In this document: positions 11,840 to 25,700 of the stretch, one piece after another | How the letters are laid out: each line of letters begins with the position of its first letter | Position numbering within the stretch: position 1 is the stretch's first letter | NCBI GenBank assembly: GCA_033239005.1 | Contig: BSQZ01000002.1 | Location: 294,001-358,000 of the forward strand | DNA: 64,000 nucleotides | Source: Lamellibrachia satsuma | Taxonomy: Eukaryota; Annelida; Polychaeta; Sabellida; Siboglinidae | Direction: 5' to 3' | Made by a program: the position numbers and the translations under genes | The notes under the pieces: generated by a model | Database searches by the model: none | The model's input: only the letters and a program-made list of their open reading frames with translations | Told to the model about the DNA's origin: nothing

Positions 11840-12345
11840 GATGATATATTGTTGCTCTCCTCTTCATCCCTGAAGTCCAGGGTGAGGCTGGCACTGATAC
11901 CAGTCATAGATTTTTGTTTTCCTTCATGTTTGTCACTGATCCCGTTTCACTGCCGTCTCGAACCCCACCCCCTCCCCGCCTCAACCCCGTCTATCCCCAC
12001 TCCCCCATCCCTCGCCTGTCGTTCTCCACTCCCGAGACAAATTTCTCTTCACACATTCCTCCCATCTCAGTCTGGGGTTTCTTCTACCCTCCGCTCTGAG
12101 GCATAATTTTAGAGCTTCTGTCATCAACATAGCAACGAACACATTGAAAATATACAAGCCTACGCATCCAGATTGGTCTGATGACAATAGGGAGGAAATC
12201 AGCCCAATCTTGAACAAGAAAGGGACTGCCTTCCATAAATGGCTTTCCAACAAAATGAATGAAAGACACAGTCGAGCAAGATCAGAAGACAAAAGACCAC
12301 TAATGGACTCATAAAGCCAGAAACCTGCATAGGCTTTCACAGGCA
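11840..12345 (-). mobile_element. LINE 3' end copy
   Basis: The minus strand reads AEGRRNPRLRWEECVKRNL, the GRRxxRLRWEDCxxRDL tail of RTE/Jockey-like RT ORFs, followed by the same terminal module as at 53,660-54,130 and 7,150-7,430 (CCCTGGACTTCAGGGATGAA). Confidence 0.7.
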
Positions 12346-12718
12346 GAGAGTAACGGCTTACTTGATGCTGTCAAGACTGCCATTATACACTCACCTATAG
12401 ACTTGGCCTTTCAAAGAAGGATGGCGAACAAACCTCCTAAATTCACAGACAACATACTCATCACCACAGCTTGGGCAGAGAATAAAGAAGTCATTTGTTG
12501 TCACTCTGCTGTTGCACTCTGCGATAATCTGGATCATCTCTATCGTTTCAATAAATCTACATGACAAAATACTTGGGCATGCACGATAGCTACAAAAACT
12601 CTGCACTAAGTTTCAATAAGTCAAATGGACAAATAACCACCGATCATTCCAATGTCTTTCTTAAATCTGTTCAACATGAACATGCACCATTTCAGTCACG
12701 CTACTTAAATCATTGGAT
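12346..12718. other. Unassigned sequence
   Basis: No feature could be supported. A short frame at 12,561 onward runs into the 21-bp repeat and is not called. Confidence 0.3.
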
Positions 12719-12822
12719 TGGCTCTCTGTCTGGTATCATTGGCTCTCTGTCTGGTATCAATGGCTCTCTGTCTGGTATAATTGGCTCTCTGTCTGGTATC
12801 ATTGGCTCTCTGTCTGGTATCA
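12719..12822. repeat. 21-bp tandem repeat, five copies
   Basis: The unit is built on GGCTCTCTGTCTGGTATCAT with one extra base, repeated five times with ATT/CAA/AAT variation at the end. Confidence 0.9.
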
Positions 12823-12954
12823 CATTATTTTATGATCTGCACAAATACATATTAAGCACTTTCATCCAAGCAACCAGCATATATATATTAACATTCACTG
12901 CTCACTCCTACAAGACAGCCCAGACAGTTTCAATCATCTAATTCGAATCTACTT

Positions 12955-13050
12955 TTTGTTCCCAGTGTTATGACAAGCATCGGGACTAGAGCTTTCTCAG
13001 ATGTCGCACCAACTCTCAATTCTGTGGAACTCACTCCCTGTTAGCTTTAA
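12955..13050 (+). mobile_element. Small LINE C-terminal remnant
   Basis: GTRAFSDVAPTL followed by a shifted WNSL-like segment resembles the same tail motif seen at 4,590-4,860. Too short to classify. Confidence 0.4.
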
Positions 13051-13579
13051 GTTGGCAGGAAATATTGTAACATTTTGTCATCAACAATTGTCTAACCATT
13101 TTAGCACAACAGAAGTTTTGTATTGTATTGTACTATTATAGAGCTTCTACTAGCAAGCACGTAAATGATGCTGTGCAACCGTACTTATCTCACATAAGAT
13201 AAACTTTTGATTTACTACGCCCTACATTAATGACCAGAAGCGCAATGTGAATAACTGGGGCTTAACCACAGATTTAGATACAACTGTAGTCTGACTCCAG
13301 ATTTAGACACAATATTGCCAAGCACTGGTAATGTCCACTGCAATGGCTTCCAACTTAGTGTGCTTGTTTTAATACATCTGCATCGTTTCACCATAATGAA
13401 CAATGGCAAGCAATCACTGGTTAGCAGCAACACGGCGATGGTAGGCATACAATGTGGGGCCATCTATGTATCGATCCTTACATTAGGATCAGGTGCTGCT
13501 TCACGGAGGAATACGGAAACAGGAGTAGAAACTAGCCAGATCCAATTCAATCTAGACAATTAAGGACATAAGAGGCATT
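13051..13579. other. Intergenic, nothing recognised
   Basis: Overlapping frames of about 80 codons exist on both strands at 13,227-13,563, with no domain similarity I can recognise. Confidence 0.3.
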
Positions 13580-16240
13580 TCTCTCCCATATCCATCTGCC
13601 TCTCTATCTTCTATCTTTATTCCCCCTACCTCCCCCTCTCCCTGTATCTATTTCTCTCTCCCTCTTCATCTGTCTCTTCTGTTATTCCCCCTACCTCCCC
13701 CTCTCCCTGTATCTATTTCTCTCTCCCTCTCCAGCTGTCTCTTCTGTTATTCCCCCTACCCCCCCTCCCTGTATCTATTTCTCTCTCCCTCTCTAGCTGT
13801 CTCTTCTGTTATTCCCCCTACCTCCCCCTCTTCCTGTATCTATTTATCTCTTCCTCTCAAGCTGTCTCTTCTGTTATTCCCCTACCTCCCCCTCTCAATG
13901 TATCTATTTCTCTCTCCCTCTCCAGCTGTCTCTTCTGTTATTCCCCCTACCTCCCCCTCTCCCTGTATCTATTTCTCTCTCCCTCTCCAGCTGTCTCTTC
14001 TGTTATTCCCCCACCTCCCCCTCTCCCTGTATCTATTTCTCTCTCCCTCTCCAGCTGTCTCTTCTGTTATTCCCCCTACCTCCCCCTCTCCAGCTGTCTC
14101 TTCTGTTATTCCCCCTACCTCCCCCTCTCCCTGTATCTATTTCTCTCTCCCTCTCCAGCTGTCTCTTCTGTTATTCCCCCTACCTCCCCCTCTCCTGTAT
14201 CTATTTCTCTCTCCCTCTCCAGCTGTCTCTTCTGTTATTCCCCCTACCTCCCCCTCTCCCTGTATCTATTTCTCTCTCCCTCTCCAGCTGTCTCTTCTGT
14301 TATTCCCCTACCTCCCCCTCTCCCTGTATCTATTTCTCTCTCCCTCTCAAGCTATCTCTTCTGTTATTCCCCCTACCTCCCCCTCTCCCTGTATCTATTT
14401 CTCTCTCCCTCTCCAGCTGTCTCTTCTGTTATTCCCCCTACCTCCCCCTCTCCCTGTATCTATTTCTCTCTCCCTCTCCAGCTGTCTCTTCTGTTATTCC
14501 CCCTACCTCCCCCTCTCCCTGTATCTATTTCTCTCTCCCTCTCCAGCTGTCTCTTCTGTTATTCCCCCACCTCCCCCTCTCCCTGTATCTATTTCTCTCT
14601 CCTTCTCCAGCTGTCTCTTCTGTTATTCCCCCACCTCCCCCTCTCCCTGTATCTATTTCTCTCTCCCTCTCCAGCTGTCTCTTCTGTTATTCCCCCTACC
14701 TCCCCCTCTCCCTGTATCTATTTCTCTCTCCCCTCTCCAGCTGTCTCTTCTGTTATTCCCCCACCTCCCCCTCTCCCTGTATCTATTTCTCTCTCCCTCT
14801 CCAGCTGTCTCTTCTGTTATTCCCCCTACCTCCCCCTCTCCCTGTATCTATTTCTCTCTCCCTCTCCAGCTGTCTCTTCTGTTATTCCCCTACCTCCCCC
14901 TCTCCTTGTATCTATTTCTCTCTCCCTCCCAAGCTATCTCTTCTGTTATTCCCCCTACCTCCCCCTCTCCCTGTATCTATTTCTCTCTCCCTCTCCAGCT
15001 GTCTCTTCTGTTATTCTCCTACCCTCCCTGTATCTATTTCTCTCTCCCTCTCCAGCTGTCTCTTCTGTTATTCCCCCTACCTCCCCTCTCCCTGTATCTA
15101 TTTCTCTCTCCCTCTCCAGCTGTCTCTTCTGTTATTCCCCTACCTCCCCCCTCTCCCTGTATCTATTTCTCTCTCCCTCTCAAGCTATCTCTTCTGTTAT
15201 TCCCCTACCTCCCCTCTCCCTGTATCTATTTCTCTCTCCCTCTCCAGCTGTCTCTTCTGTTATTCCCCCTACCCCCTGTATCTATTTCTCTCTTCCTCTC
15301 AAGCTGTCTCTTCTGTTATTCCCCCACCTCCCCCTCTCCCTGTATCTATTTCTCTCTCCCTCTCCAGCTGTCTCTTCTGTTATTCCCCACCTCCCCTCTC
15401 CCTGTATCTATTTCCCTCTCCCTCTCCAGCTGTCTCTTCTGTTATTCCCCTACCTCCCCCTCTCCAGCTGTCTCTTCTGTTATTCCCCCTACCTCCCCCT
15501 ATCCCTGTATCTATTTCTCTCTCCCTCTCCAGCTGTCTCTTCTGTTATTCCCCCTACCTCCCCCTCTCCCTGTATCTATTTCTCTCTCCCTCTCCAGCTG
15601 TCTCTTCTGTTATTCCCCCACCTCCCCCTCTCCCTGTATCTATTTCTCTCTCCCTCTCCAGCTGTCTCTTCTTTTATTCTCCCACCTCCCCTTCTCCCTG
15701 TATCTATTTATCTCTCCCTCTCCAGCTGTCTCTTCTGTTATTCCCCCTACCTCCCCCTCTCAATGTATATATTTCTCTCTCCCTCTCCAGCTGTCTTTTC
15801 GTGTCTATTTCTCTCTCCCTCTCCAGCTGTTTCTTCTGTTATTCCCCCTACCTCCCCCTCTCCCTGTATCTATTTCTCCCTCTCCAGCTGTCTCTTCTGT
15901 TATTCCCCCTACCTCCCCCTCTCCCTGTATCTATTTCTCTCTCCCTCTTCATCTGTCTATTCTGTTATTCCTCCTACCTGCCCCTCTCCCTGTATCTATT
16001 TCTCTCTCCCTCTCAAGCTGTCTCTTCTGTTATTCCCCCTACCTCCCCCTGTCCTTGTATCTATTTCTCTCCCCCTCTCCAGTTGTTTCTCCTGTTATTC
16101 CCCCTACCTCCCCTTCTCTGTATATGTTTCTCTCTCCTGTCCCTCTATATATTTCTCTCCCCCCTCTCTTTACTTATTTCTCTCCCCTCTACCTCTATCT
16201 AGTTGTCTCCCCCCTCTCTATGTATTTCCCGCCCCCTCTC
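13580..16240. repeat. Pyrimidine-rich minisatellite, ~64-bp unit, about 40 copies
   Basis: The unit runs CCCTGTATCTATTTCTCTCT, then CCCTCTCCAGCTGTCTCTTC, then TGTTATTCCCCCTACCTCCCC. The plus strand is overwhelmingly C and T. Unit lengths vary by a base or two in the C runs, and several units are truncated at CTCTCCAGCTG. A 798-codon plus-strand frame crosses the array only because the unit lacks stops; its Ser/Pro/Leu-rich translation shifts frame at every length change, so I do not call a gene. Confidence 0.95.
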
Positions 16241-16429
16241 CATATCTCAATCAATAAAGTTCTCTATACCTTTCTCTTTAGCTATGCTATATGAAAACAT
16301 GCACTTGAAACTAATGAACACGTCTCACGATAGCAGAAAGAAATGATCAGTCCTCCAACAGCAAGTCCGCCTACACAGACCACACAACCACCGAAAACCA
16401 TCTAATAGCCTGGGAGGGCGTAAATGTGA

Positions 16430-16610
16430 TAGACAGGAGAAGACTCGGGAGAGAAGCTAAGATGTTTAAAAACCAGGTTGACTCATATCTCAGGAGGGCG
16501 GGTTACACATAGATGAAAAAATGTTGGACTCTCGTTAAGCCAATGGCTTCCTTGTCCACTTGCCATCGGGGAATTTGCCCTGGATGTAAATGAAAATCTC
16601 GTTAAGCATG
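16430..16610 (+). mobile_element. CR1-like LINE 3' end
   Basis: It encodes the last residues of the RT ORF (AKMFKNQVDSYLRRAGYT and stop) and the family 3' untranslated module (ATGTTGGACTCTCGTTAAGC, CAATGGCTTCC, CCACTTGCCATC). It aligns with the 3' end of the minus copy at 23,100-24,912. Confidence 0.85.
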
Positions 16611-17089
16611 GATATGGAAGACAGAAGCATGATCAACTACAAACTACATACTTTGACACATCCACGATGACATCATCCTACCAGTACCAGGGCATCATCA
16701 TTATTAGTACCGATGAAACCATCTTGATAAGATCGTAAAAGTTCTACAGGTAAATCAAAAATCTGCGGTATATGATAAAAGAATTGTAAGATCATGTATT
16801 TGAAACATTTTCATAAAATAGTTATCAAATACATAGTTATCAAAACAAATTAGTTAAAAAGTATCTAGAACTGATGGTTAAAACTAGTTTTTGTCAGAGG
16901 CAACATAACACCCCAACAATACTGCAACTTGTCCAGTTCAATCAAAATAATAACAACAACAATTATAATAATACATTATTACATTTTATGATAGTGGGAA
17001 TAGTAATTAAAACTTAAAAAAAATAATTGTTTTATATTTCATATAATTCAATATTTTGTAGTTAATAGATATTGTTATTGTCATATTAG
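16611..17089. other. AT-rich intergenic, nothing recognised
   Basis: Low-complexity A/T stretches; no gene or repeat family assigned. Confidence 0.35.
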
Positions 17090-17530
17090 CCACTGGGGTC
17101 AAACTCTGCTGGAGCTAACCCAGTTCTCTCTCCAGACACCTCTATCCCTTATTGTCCCTTTCAGCTCTCCAGGCTACATCCCACATCTTAGACAACTGAT
17201 AAATGTTAAGATTGGTCTGCCCTGGCTCGTTCTTCTATGTGCTGGTTGCCACAGGACAGTTCTTTATGCCATTTTATCATTGGTTCTGTAAATCGCAGCA
17301 TCCTTTCTCGTATCCTGTCTGTAACGTTACTCATTCTGCTGCACAGCTCTACGGTAGTCACATGGTAGTCACATGGTAGTCACATGTTGCTGCCTGTGAA
17401 TGTTGAAAGCGGATCGCAACTTTCTTGTGTAACATCCATTTAGTTCTTTTGGAGTGTTTTGTCATTGTCCAGGATTTGCATCCGTAAAACCAAAAGAGCA
17501 CAGAATCCAGATATGACATAACTTATAGAT
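17090..17530 (-). mobile_element. Decayed LINE C-terminal fragment
   Basis: The minus strand reads, with frameshifts and stops, pieces resembling SWTMTK-L-KRLDGCYTRMLR and downstream RERMLRFTEPMIKWHKELSC. This is the post-RT tail (YGCESWT..T..L) of a LINE, too damaged to assign to a clade. Confidence 0.5.
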
Positions 17531-17940
17531 ACGACAGCAAAAGTCACTGCATTCTACACATAGAACATTCCGCACGTAGAACATTCCGCACGTAGAACCC
17601 ATACCCGCCGCTCTGTGTTGTAAATACACCCACGCATCTCTTGGATTGAATGCCACAGGAAGATAACTGGATGAGATATGGTTATTGCCACCTGCCTGTT
17701 CATCATTTATTAAGCTGACTAAACACAACCATAGACGTCGTGGGAGGCAATAGAAACACGGTTATTGCAGGCTAGGCAACTCCTTTTTATATCCTGCTTT
17801 TCACTAATACATGCATGACATTTTGATGATATTGGTGCTGTGGTTTTCTGCATAATAAAACGTTAGTGCTCCGGTATGAACCAGTGATTGAGGATCACCC
17901 ATGACATTATGTGTGATTTACGTCAACTCGTTGGAAGACA

Positions 17941-18545
<605 letters not shown>

Positions 18546-19080
18546 GACACTGTGCACAGCAGGCGGCAGACCGACAGAGGTGGAAATATCTTCTTTCAGC
18601 CTTATGTGCAATTAGGCACAAGGAGGATTAACATTAAGATTAAGAGACTGACCCAGTCTGAAGTTGATCCGATCTAAGATTGACCCAGTCTGGATCAATC
18701 AGAATCTGGATCAATCTCAGATCAAGATAATTTGCACTTATGAATTAATACAGGCGATAATAATACCAGCTACATAATATACATAATATACATAATATAC
18801 ACTGCACTGGCTCGCACAATTGCTTAACAAGCGAGATAATGGAATTAACTTATGAATCCAATTAACTATAATTTGATCAGATATCTAATACTGAATCACA
18901 TGAGAAGACAACGTTTAGGGTCATAGTAGATATGATGACCTATCTCTACACCAGAGCCAAGCAGTATACATAATATATCATCTATGCTTACAAAATTGCT
19001 GATAAAAACTATGCAAAGCGCTGCATGGTCCGTGTGAGACAGACTGTACCAATACAGAACTACCACCAGTTCACTTAGCT
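18546..19080. other. Intergenic, small tandem motifs only
   Basis: Contains a few GACCCAGTCTG/GATCAATCTG near-repeats (18,645-18,725) and three TACATAATA units (about 18,770-18,800). No gene seen. Confidence 0.4.
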
Positions 19081-19082
19081 GG

Positions 19083-19175
19083 AACCTCACTGGTACCTCA
19101 CTGGTACCTCATTGGTACCTCACTGGTACCTCACTGGTACCTCACTGGTAACTCACTGGTAACTCACTGGTACCT
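19083..19175. repeat. 11-bp tandem repeat, about eight copies
   Basis: The unit is CTCACTGGTAC, with ATTGG and GTAAC variants. Confidence 0.9.
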
Positions 19176-19464
19176 CCAAAGTTATGCTTGTTGAAAAAGA
19201 TTCACAATAGTGGCGCCCAGAATTATTATACACACCATCTCACACACACATGCATTATGTATCATGAGTTTGTTATTTACATTGCACATTGTAGGCACAA
19301 ACAGTTGTGTAGTGGAGAATACCCATGCATGCACTTACACATTCATGCACACACAAACAAGTATCTAGGCACAGTGATGCAAAAATACATTATACCCATT
19401 TACAGACTATGATGTTGTTTGACAATTTTATTTCATAAATTTATGGGGGTTGACAATCACCTTA

Positions 19465-20825
19465 CTCAGGCTGTACCATCAACACTCAACCTCCTCCCAA
19501 TCACCTTACTCAGGCTGTACCATCAACACTCAACCTCCTCACAATCACCTTACTCAGGCTGTACAATCGACACTCAACCTCTTCCCAATCACCTTACTCA
19601 GGCCACACCATCAACACTCAACCTCCTCCCAATCACCTTATTCAGGCCACACCACCAACACTCAACCTCCTCCCAATCACCTTACTCAGGCTGTACCATC
19701 GACACTCAACCTCCTCCCAATCACCTTACTCAGGCCACACCATCAACACTCAACCTCCTCCCAATCACCTTACTCAGGCCGTACCATCGACACTCAACCT
19801 CCTCCCAATCACCTTACTCAGGCCGTACCATCGACACTCAACCTCCTCCCAATCACCTTACTCAGGCCACACCATCAACACTCAACTTCCTCCCAATCAC
19901 CTTAGTCAGGCCATACCATCGACACACAACCTCCTCCCAATCACCTTACACAGGCTGTACCATCGACACTCAACCTCCTCCCAATCACCTTACTCAGGCC
20001 GTACCATCGACACTCAACCTCCTCACAATCACCTTACTCAGGCCGTACCATCGACACTCAACCTCCTCACAATCACCTTACTCAGGCTGTACCATCGACA
20101 CTCAACCTCCTTCCAATCACCTTACTCAGGCCGTACCATCGACACTCAACCTCCTCCCAATCACCTTACTCAGGCCGTACCATCGACACTCAACCTCCTC
20201 CCAATCACCTTACTCCAGGCCGTACCATTGACACTCAACTTCCTCCCAATCACCTTACCACCTTACTCAGGCCGTACCATCGACACTCAACCTCCTCCCA
20301 ATCACCTTACTCAGGCCGTCACCATCGACACTCAACCTCCTCCCAATCACCTTACTCAGGCCGTACCATCGACACTCAACCTCCTCCCAATCACCTTACT
20401 CAGGCCGTACCATCGACACTCAACTTCCTCCCAATCACCTTACTCAGGCCGTACCATCGACACTCAACCTCCTCCCAATCACCTTACTCAGGCCGTACCA
20501 TCGACACACAACCTCCTTCCAATCACCTTACTCAGGCCGTACCATCGACACTCAACCTCCTCCCAATCACCTTACTCAGGCCGTACCATCGACACTCAAC
20601 CTCCTCCCAATCACCTTACTCAGGCCGTACCATCGACACTCAACTTCCTCCCAATCACCTTACTCAGGCCGTACCATCGACACTCAACCTCCTCCCAATC
20701 ACCTTACTCAGGCCGTACCATCGACACACAACCTCCTCACAATCACCTTACTCAGGCTGTACCATCGACACTCAACATCCTCCCAATCACCTTACTCAGG
20801 CCGTACCATCGACACTCAACCTCCC
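19465..20825. repeat. 44-bp minisatellite, about 31 copies
   Basis: The unit is CTCAACCTCCTCCCAATCAC followed by CTTACTCAGGCCGTACCATC and GACA. The unit has no stop codon in any plus-strand frame, so long frames (270 and 220 codons) cycle through all three frames; they are not genes. Copies at the left end carry GGCTGTACCATCAACA or GGCCACACCATCAACA variants, while the right half is homogeneous GGCCGTACCATCGACA. Confidence 0.97.
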
Positions 20826-21613
20826 ACCAATCATCCAAAACCACTGCAATGAATACAACTTACCTACCCTACCCTCAATCTCTACACTAGTACATAAATA
20901 CAGAAGAACAAAAATACTGTTGACGATATATACATAAATAGAGGGGCAGTTTAAAAGGTGGGCCAGATGGACCAGAAATAGCCATGTTGTTCTCATTTCA
21001 GTTATTTATTAGTCAAAATAGTGTTTACGGTATGGGAATGGTTTCCTTTGTTAATTTTTATAAGCTTTATAGTGATTGTAGCTACATGGCTACACGGTCT
21101 GCCATGTTCGCCCAGATAGACTGGAATATACACAGATATTACGTCACTAGGAGAAGCCATAAAGCTGTAATAATTACAAGATACAAATAAACAACACAAA
21201 CCACTTCTACACCGTAATCACAATTTGATGCAATATATACGAGTGAAATGAGAAGAACATGACTACCTCAGTACTGCCTTTCCCGTGGTCCCTGACCCGA
21301 AATATAACAATTCTGTACATACCAACACAACCAGCTGGTCTGGCCACCCGGTCTACTGCCCACTACCTCTCCACTGTGGTCAGTGTCATGTCCAGCACTC
21401 TGCAATCAACAGGAGCAAGTGAATGAATCAATACATGCCACAGACTGACATAATGTCCTTGCGTAAATGCCATGGAAACTACTGACTGCTGGACCTGGTG
21501 CCAACAAAATCAATACACTTTTGCCTCATGAAAAATGCACGACTTCAGGAGTGTCAGGGGTGAGGCACACTGCTGCCACCTGTTGTGATTGCAAATACTA
21601 AAAGTGCACTTGC
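20826..21613. other. Intergenic, nothing recognised
   Basis: No exon or repeat family identified. Confidence 0.35.
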
Positions 21614-21767
21614 CAGAGTTGGGTCAAATATGTATTTGCATATTTTAAATATGCTTTTTCAATACGAAATTTGTATAAAAAATTTAAAACAGCATATTTT
21701 ATTTTGAAATTTTAAAATGCAACATATTTATATTTGATTGACAAAAGCATATTTGACCCTAACCCTG
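21614..21767. mobile_element. Small inverted-repeat element (MITE), hAT-like ends
   Basis: The left end reads CAGAGTTGGGTCAAATATG. The reverse complement of the right end reads CAGGGTTAGGGTCAAATATG, giving about 20-bp imperfect terminal inverted repeats around a 154-bp AT-rich body. The CAGRG termini are typical of hAT elements, but I could not find a convincing 8-bp target duplication (GCACTTGC against GCCGCAGG). Confidence 0.6.
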
Positions 21768-22099
21768 GCCGCAGGTTTATATACTGAAACATACAGCCAG
21801 GAATGGGTCATTATTTACTTTTATTTATTCAGTTGCCAACACATTTTTTAATAGGGACATTGTCATATTTGAGTGCAATGATAATTGTTCAGTACACAGC
21901 CTTAAAAGTATAAAGTCAGACAGGTTTTATCAAACAATGGTGTTGCATAGTATAAACTATATCTAGTCTAAATTCTTGACTGCTAAAATGTGTTTAAATG
22001 AGCCACAGTTTGCTATGTACAATTTGATCATTTTCTGTTTAAGAATATCAACCTTATTGTTCATTAAAAGGTAAAAAGGTACATTCTTATATAGCATGG

Positions 22100-22300
22100 T
22101 ATCCAGTCCTTGGGACTGCTCAAAGTGCTTTACACTTCACCCCCTGGCAAACCTGTTCATACCAACACCATTTGACTTCTCTGGGAAGCATTAAGCTATG
22201 CTGCAATTACTGCACAAAGACTATTCATTCTGATATCCATCTCTGTCTGTAGCCAGGCACTCATTTATTCAGCGGAGTGAACTGTGGCAACATCTTGTGA
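22100..22300 (+). repeat. Interspersed repeat, copy 1
   Basis: Sequence around GCATGGTATCCAGTCC, AAAGTGCTTTACACTTCACC, CCCTGGCAAACCTGTTCAT and CTTCTCTGGGAAGCATT recurs at 49,480-49,650 with roughly one difference in ten. Probably part of a SINE or LINE tail. Confidence 0.75.
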
Positions 22301-22799
22301 ACCTGTGAACAGCTGTTAATAATTACCATTATACATGAACAAAGTTTACTAGACTTGGTTCTTTTAGTACCTGTAAAATTAGATTCACCTCACCATGGCA
22401 TGCAAAGTACATATGATATATTCACCAGAAACATTCAAATTAATGACCTGGTCATTGTGTTTTTTACACATTGTTCATTAAAATATTTTTGGGCGGTCAA
22501 GTTATCAGAATATAATATATAGTTTATATTAAATAACTTTGATTTTATTTCACCATTATTAACATGCATTGTGTATAGTAACTCAGAGCTAACAAAGTTT
22601 TATGCATTTGGCTTCCATTTCATGCTTTCTCACAGCTATCTGTAAATTTCACGCATATTGGACATTTCAGTAAATTACTAATATAAACTGGCTTATTTTC
22701 ATGCACATGTTGGTAAATATTATTTCTATTCTATTGTTGATAGCACATAATGACCAGGGGATCTCCCTACCAAAGAAAGATCATGTTATGAGTATGGTT
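22301..22799. other. AT-rich sequence, nothing recognised
   Basis: No gene or repeat family identified before the LINE that starts near 22,800. Confidence 0.3.
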
Positions 22800-25700
22800 G
22801 GCGCATAATATGAAGGATGGGCTTCATCTAAATGAAAAGGGGGCAGCAGTATTTGTGGACGAACTCTCAGCAGCAGTAGATAGTGGCATGGGTAGCATAA
22901 CAAATATTTTTGGTAGTACCGGTTACACACTGTTTAAACTAGAAGCGCAGTGAGGTTTATTTAGAGGTGTCTCAAGCAGAACAAGAGGCCACAAGTACAG
23001 ATAAACCAATAACAAAATGTCCAGAGAACATCTCTGAAACAGGTTATAAATGCATGTGTTTAAATTCAAGGAGCATAGTAAATAAGAACAACGAATTTAA
23101 CAAGAGATTTAACAAGATTTGCCATCCAAGCCAAAGGCCCAGATGGCAAGTGGACAAGGAAGCCATTGGCTTATCGAGAGTCCAACAATGTTCACCTACT
23201 TATAACCTGCCCTCCTGATATATGTGTCAACCTTGTTTTTAAACATATTCACGCTGCTAGCAGTTACACAATCTGTAGACAGTTTGTTCCATTCATTTAT
23301 TGTCCTCTGTGAGAACGAGTGCTTCCTGATGTCCAATCTACATTGATCCTTTACTAATTTTACCTCATGTCCTCTAGTTTTGCTATCCTTCTTGAGTGAG
23401 AAAAACATATTTCTATCAATATTTTCATACCCATTCAATATCTTAAAAACTTCAATCTGATCTCCTACCTCCTTGTCTCTAGAGTTGTTAAACCACATTC
23501 TTTCAGGCGTTCTTCATAACTAAGGTCTCTAAGTTCTGGAATCATTTTAGTTGCTCTCCTTTGTATGCGTTCAAGCGTATCTATATCCTTCTTACGATAT
23601 GGTCTCCATGCTTGTATACAGTATTCTAAATGAGGTCTAACTATTGCTTTATAAAGAGGTATAATTAACTTTTTTCCCTTGTATGTTATGTTTCTTCTAA
23701 TCAATCCAAGAATTTGATTACCCTTTGAAGCTGCAATACCACACTGCTCTGAAACTTTCATATCAGCGCTTATTGTAACTCCTAAGTCCTTTTCTTTTAC
23801 AGTAGTACCCAGAACAATATCTCCCATTTTATAGTTTACATTCAAGTTCCCATGTCCTGTATGTAGGCATTTACATTTCCCAAAATTGAACAGCATCTGC
23901 CATTTCTCAGACCATTTCACTAATCTGTCTAGATCGTTTTGTAAATGTTGTTTATCACCATCAGTATTAACCTTTCTAAACAGTTTTGTGTCGTCCGCAA
24001 ATTTCAGCACGTTACTTGTTATACTGTCGTCCAAGTCATTGATATAAATTAAGAATAATATAGGTCCTAATACTGATCCTTGAGGTACCCCACTCAAAAC
24101 CGATTTCCAATTTGAAACTTCGCCATCTACTACAACTCGTTGTCTTCTGTCAGTCAGCCATTGTTCTATCCAGTCAGTTATGCTATCCCCGATACCATGG
24201 GCTTTTAATTTAAGTAGCAATCTTTGATGTGGCACTTTGTCAAAAGCTTTCTGAAAATCTAAGTAGATAATATCTACTGGCGATCCCACGTCTATCCACT
24301 TAGTGATTTCTTCCAAAAAACATAACATATTTGTTAAGCATGACCTCGCTTTAAGGAATCCATGTTGAGATGAATTTAATAATTTATGCTTAACGAGGAA
24401 GTCCACCATATGGTCTTTAATTAACCTTTCTAATAATTTACAAATCACTGACGTTAAACTCACTGGTCTGTAATTCTCTGACTTATTTCTCGAACCCTTT
24501 TTAAATAATGGTATGATGTTTGCTTCTTTCCATTCAAACGGAACAACTCCCTCTTTTAATGACAAGTTGAATACTCTTGCAAGTGGTATACTGATTTGAT
24601 CTACTGTTTCCATTAGTAATTTTGGAGGAATCCCATCCACTCCCGGTGATTTGTTATCCGTCATTGCCTTTATTTTCCTAGCTACCAATTCTGGAGTTAC
24701 AACTAACGGTCCTAAATAGTCAGATTTAGCCCCCTGAAATTTAGCATCAGCAACTGGTAATGAACTAATATCTTCTTTGGTAAACACTGAACTGAAGTAA
24801 CCATTTAGGTCTTCCGCCATTAAAAACCCCTGTGATATTATATTTCCAGCACTGTCTTCTAGAGGTCCAACCTTGTCTTGTACGTTTTGTTTACTCCTGA
24901 CATATGCATAAAAACTCTAAAACAATTAAACATTATGTTAGAAGATACTGACCCTCACATAATTGGTATAACCGAATCATGGGTCAACATAAACATAACA
25001 GATGCTGAATTAGGACTGACAGGATACGTAATGTTTAAGAGAGATCGAATAGGAAGAAGGGGCGGGGGGAGTCATTTTATATATTAAAGAATCTATTCAA
25101 GCTTATGAAATAAAATTAGAAAGGGAAGCAGAATGTGATGGAGCTATTTTGTGCAAAATAGTTTCAGGAAATTCAAAATTAACTTTTGGATTAGTTTACC
25201 GAAGTCCTAACATAAACGAAGAAAATAACACAAAAATACAAAATGCTATAAAGGAAGTTAGTAAAGGGGCATGTGTCATAATAGGAGATTTTAACCATGG
25301 ACACATACAATGGAAATCTTTAGAGAGTACAGGGGGTGAGGACCAACAATTTCTATTTTTAATTCAGGATAACTTCCTTACTCAGCTAGAACCAACCAGG
25401 GGAAATAATGTATTAGATATAGTTTTGTCATCACAAAAAGAATTAGTGGACATTGTAAAAACACATGCACCATTGGATAACAGTGACCATAATCAAGTAC
25501 ATTTTGACATCAATGTAAAATCAGAAAGTAAAAATAAAAAACGTAGAGGAGAAACTTCCACAAAGGTAACTATAAAGATATGAAAAAATACTTAGCAAAG
25601 CTAGATTGGAATAACATGCTGATGAATAAGACCGCAACTGAATGTTGGAATATTCAAAAATATGAAATTGAGAGTATCATCGATAAATTTGTTCCCTTGA

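Noticed and set aside
13898..16294. 798-codon plus-strand frame, Ser/Pro/Leu-rich
   Set aside because: It is read-through of the pyrimidine-rich minisatellite. The translated repeat changes frame at each unit-length change and no unique domain or splice context exists.
22800..24920. Twin-priming inversion of a single LINE insertion
   Set aside because: Twin priming gives inverted and direct parts that do not overlap. Here both the plus and minus parts contain the RT region, so there are two insertions.
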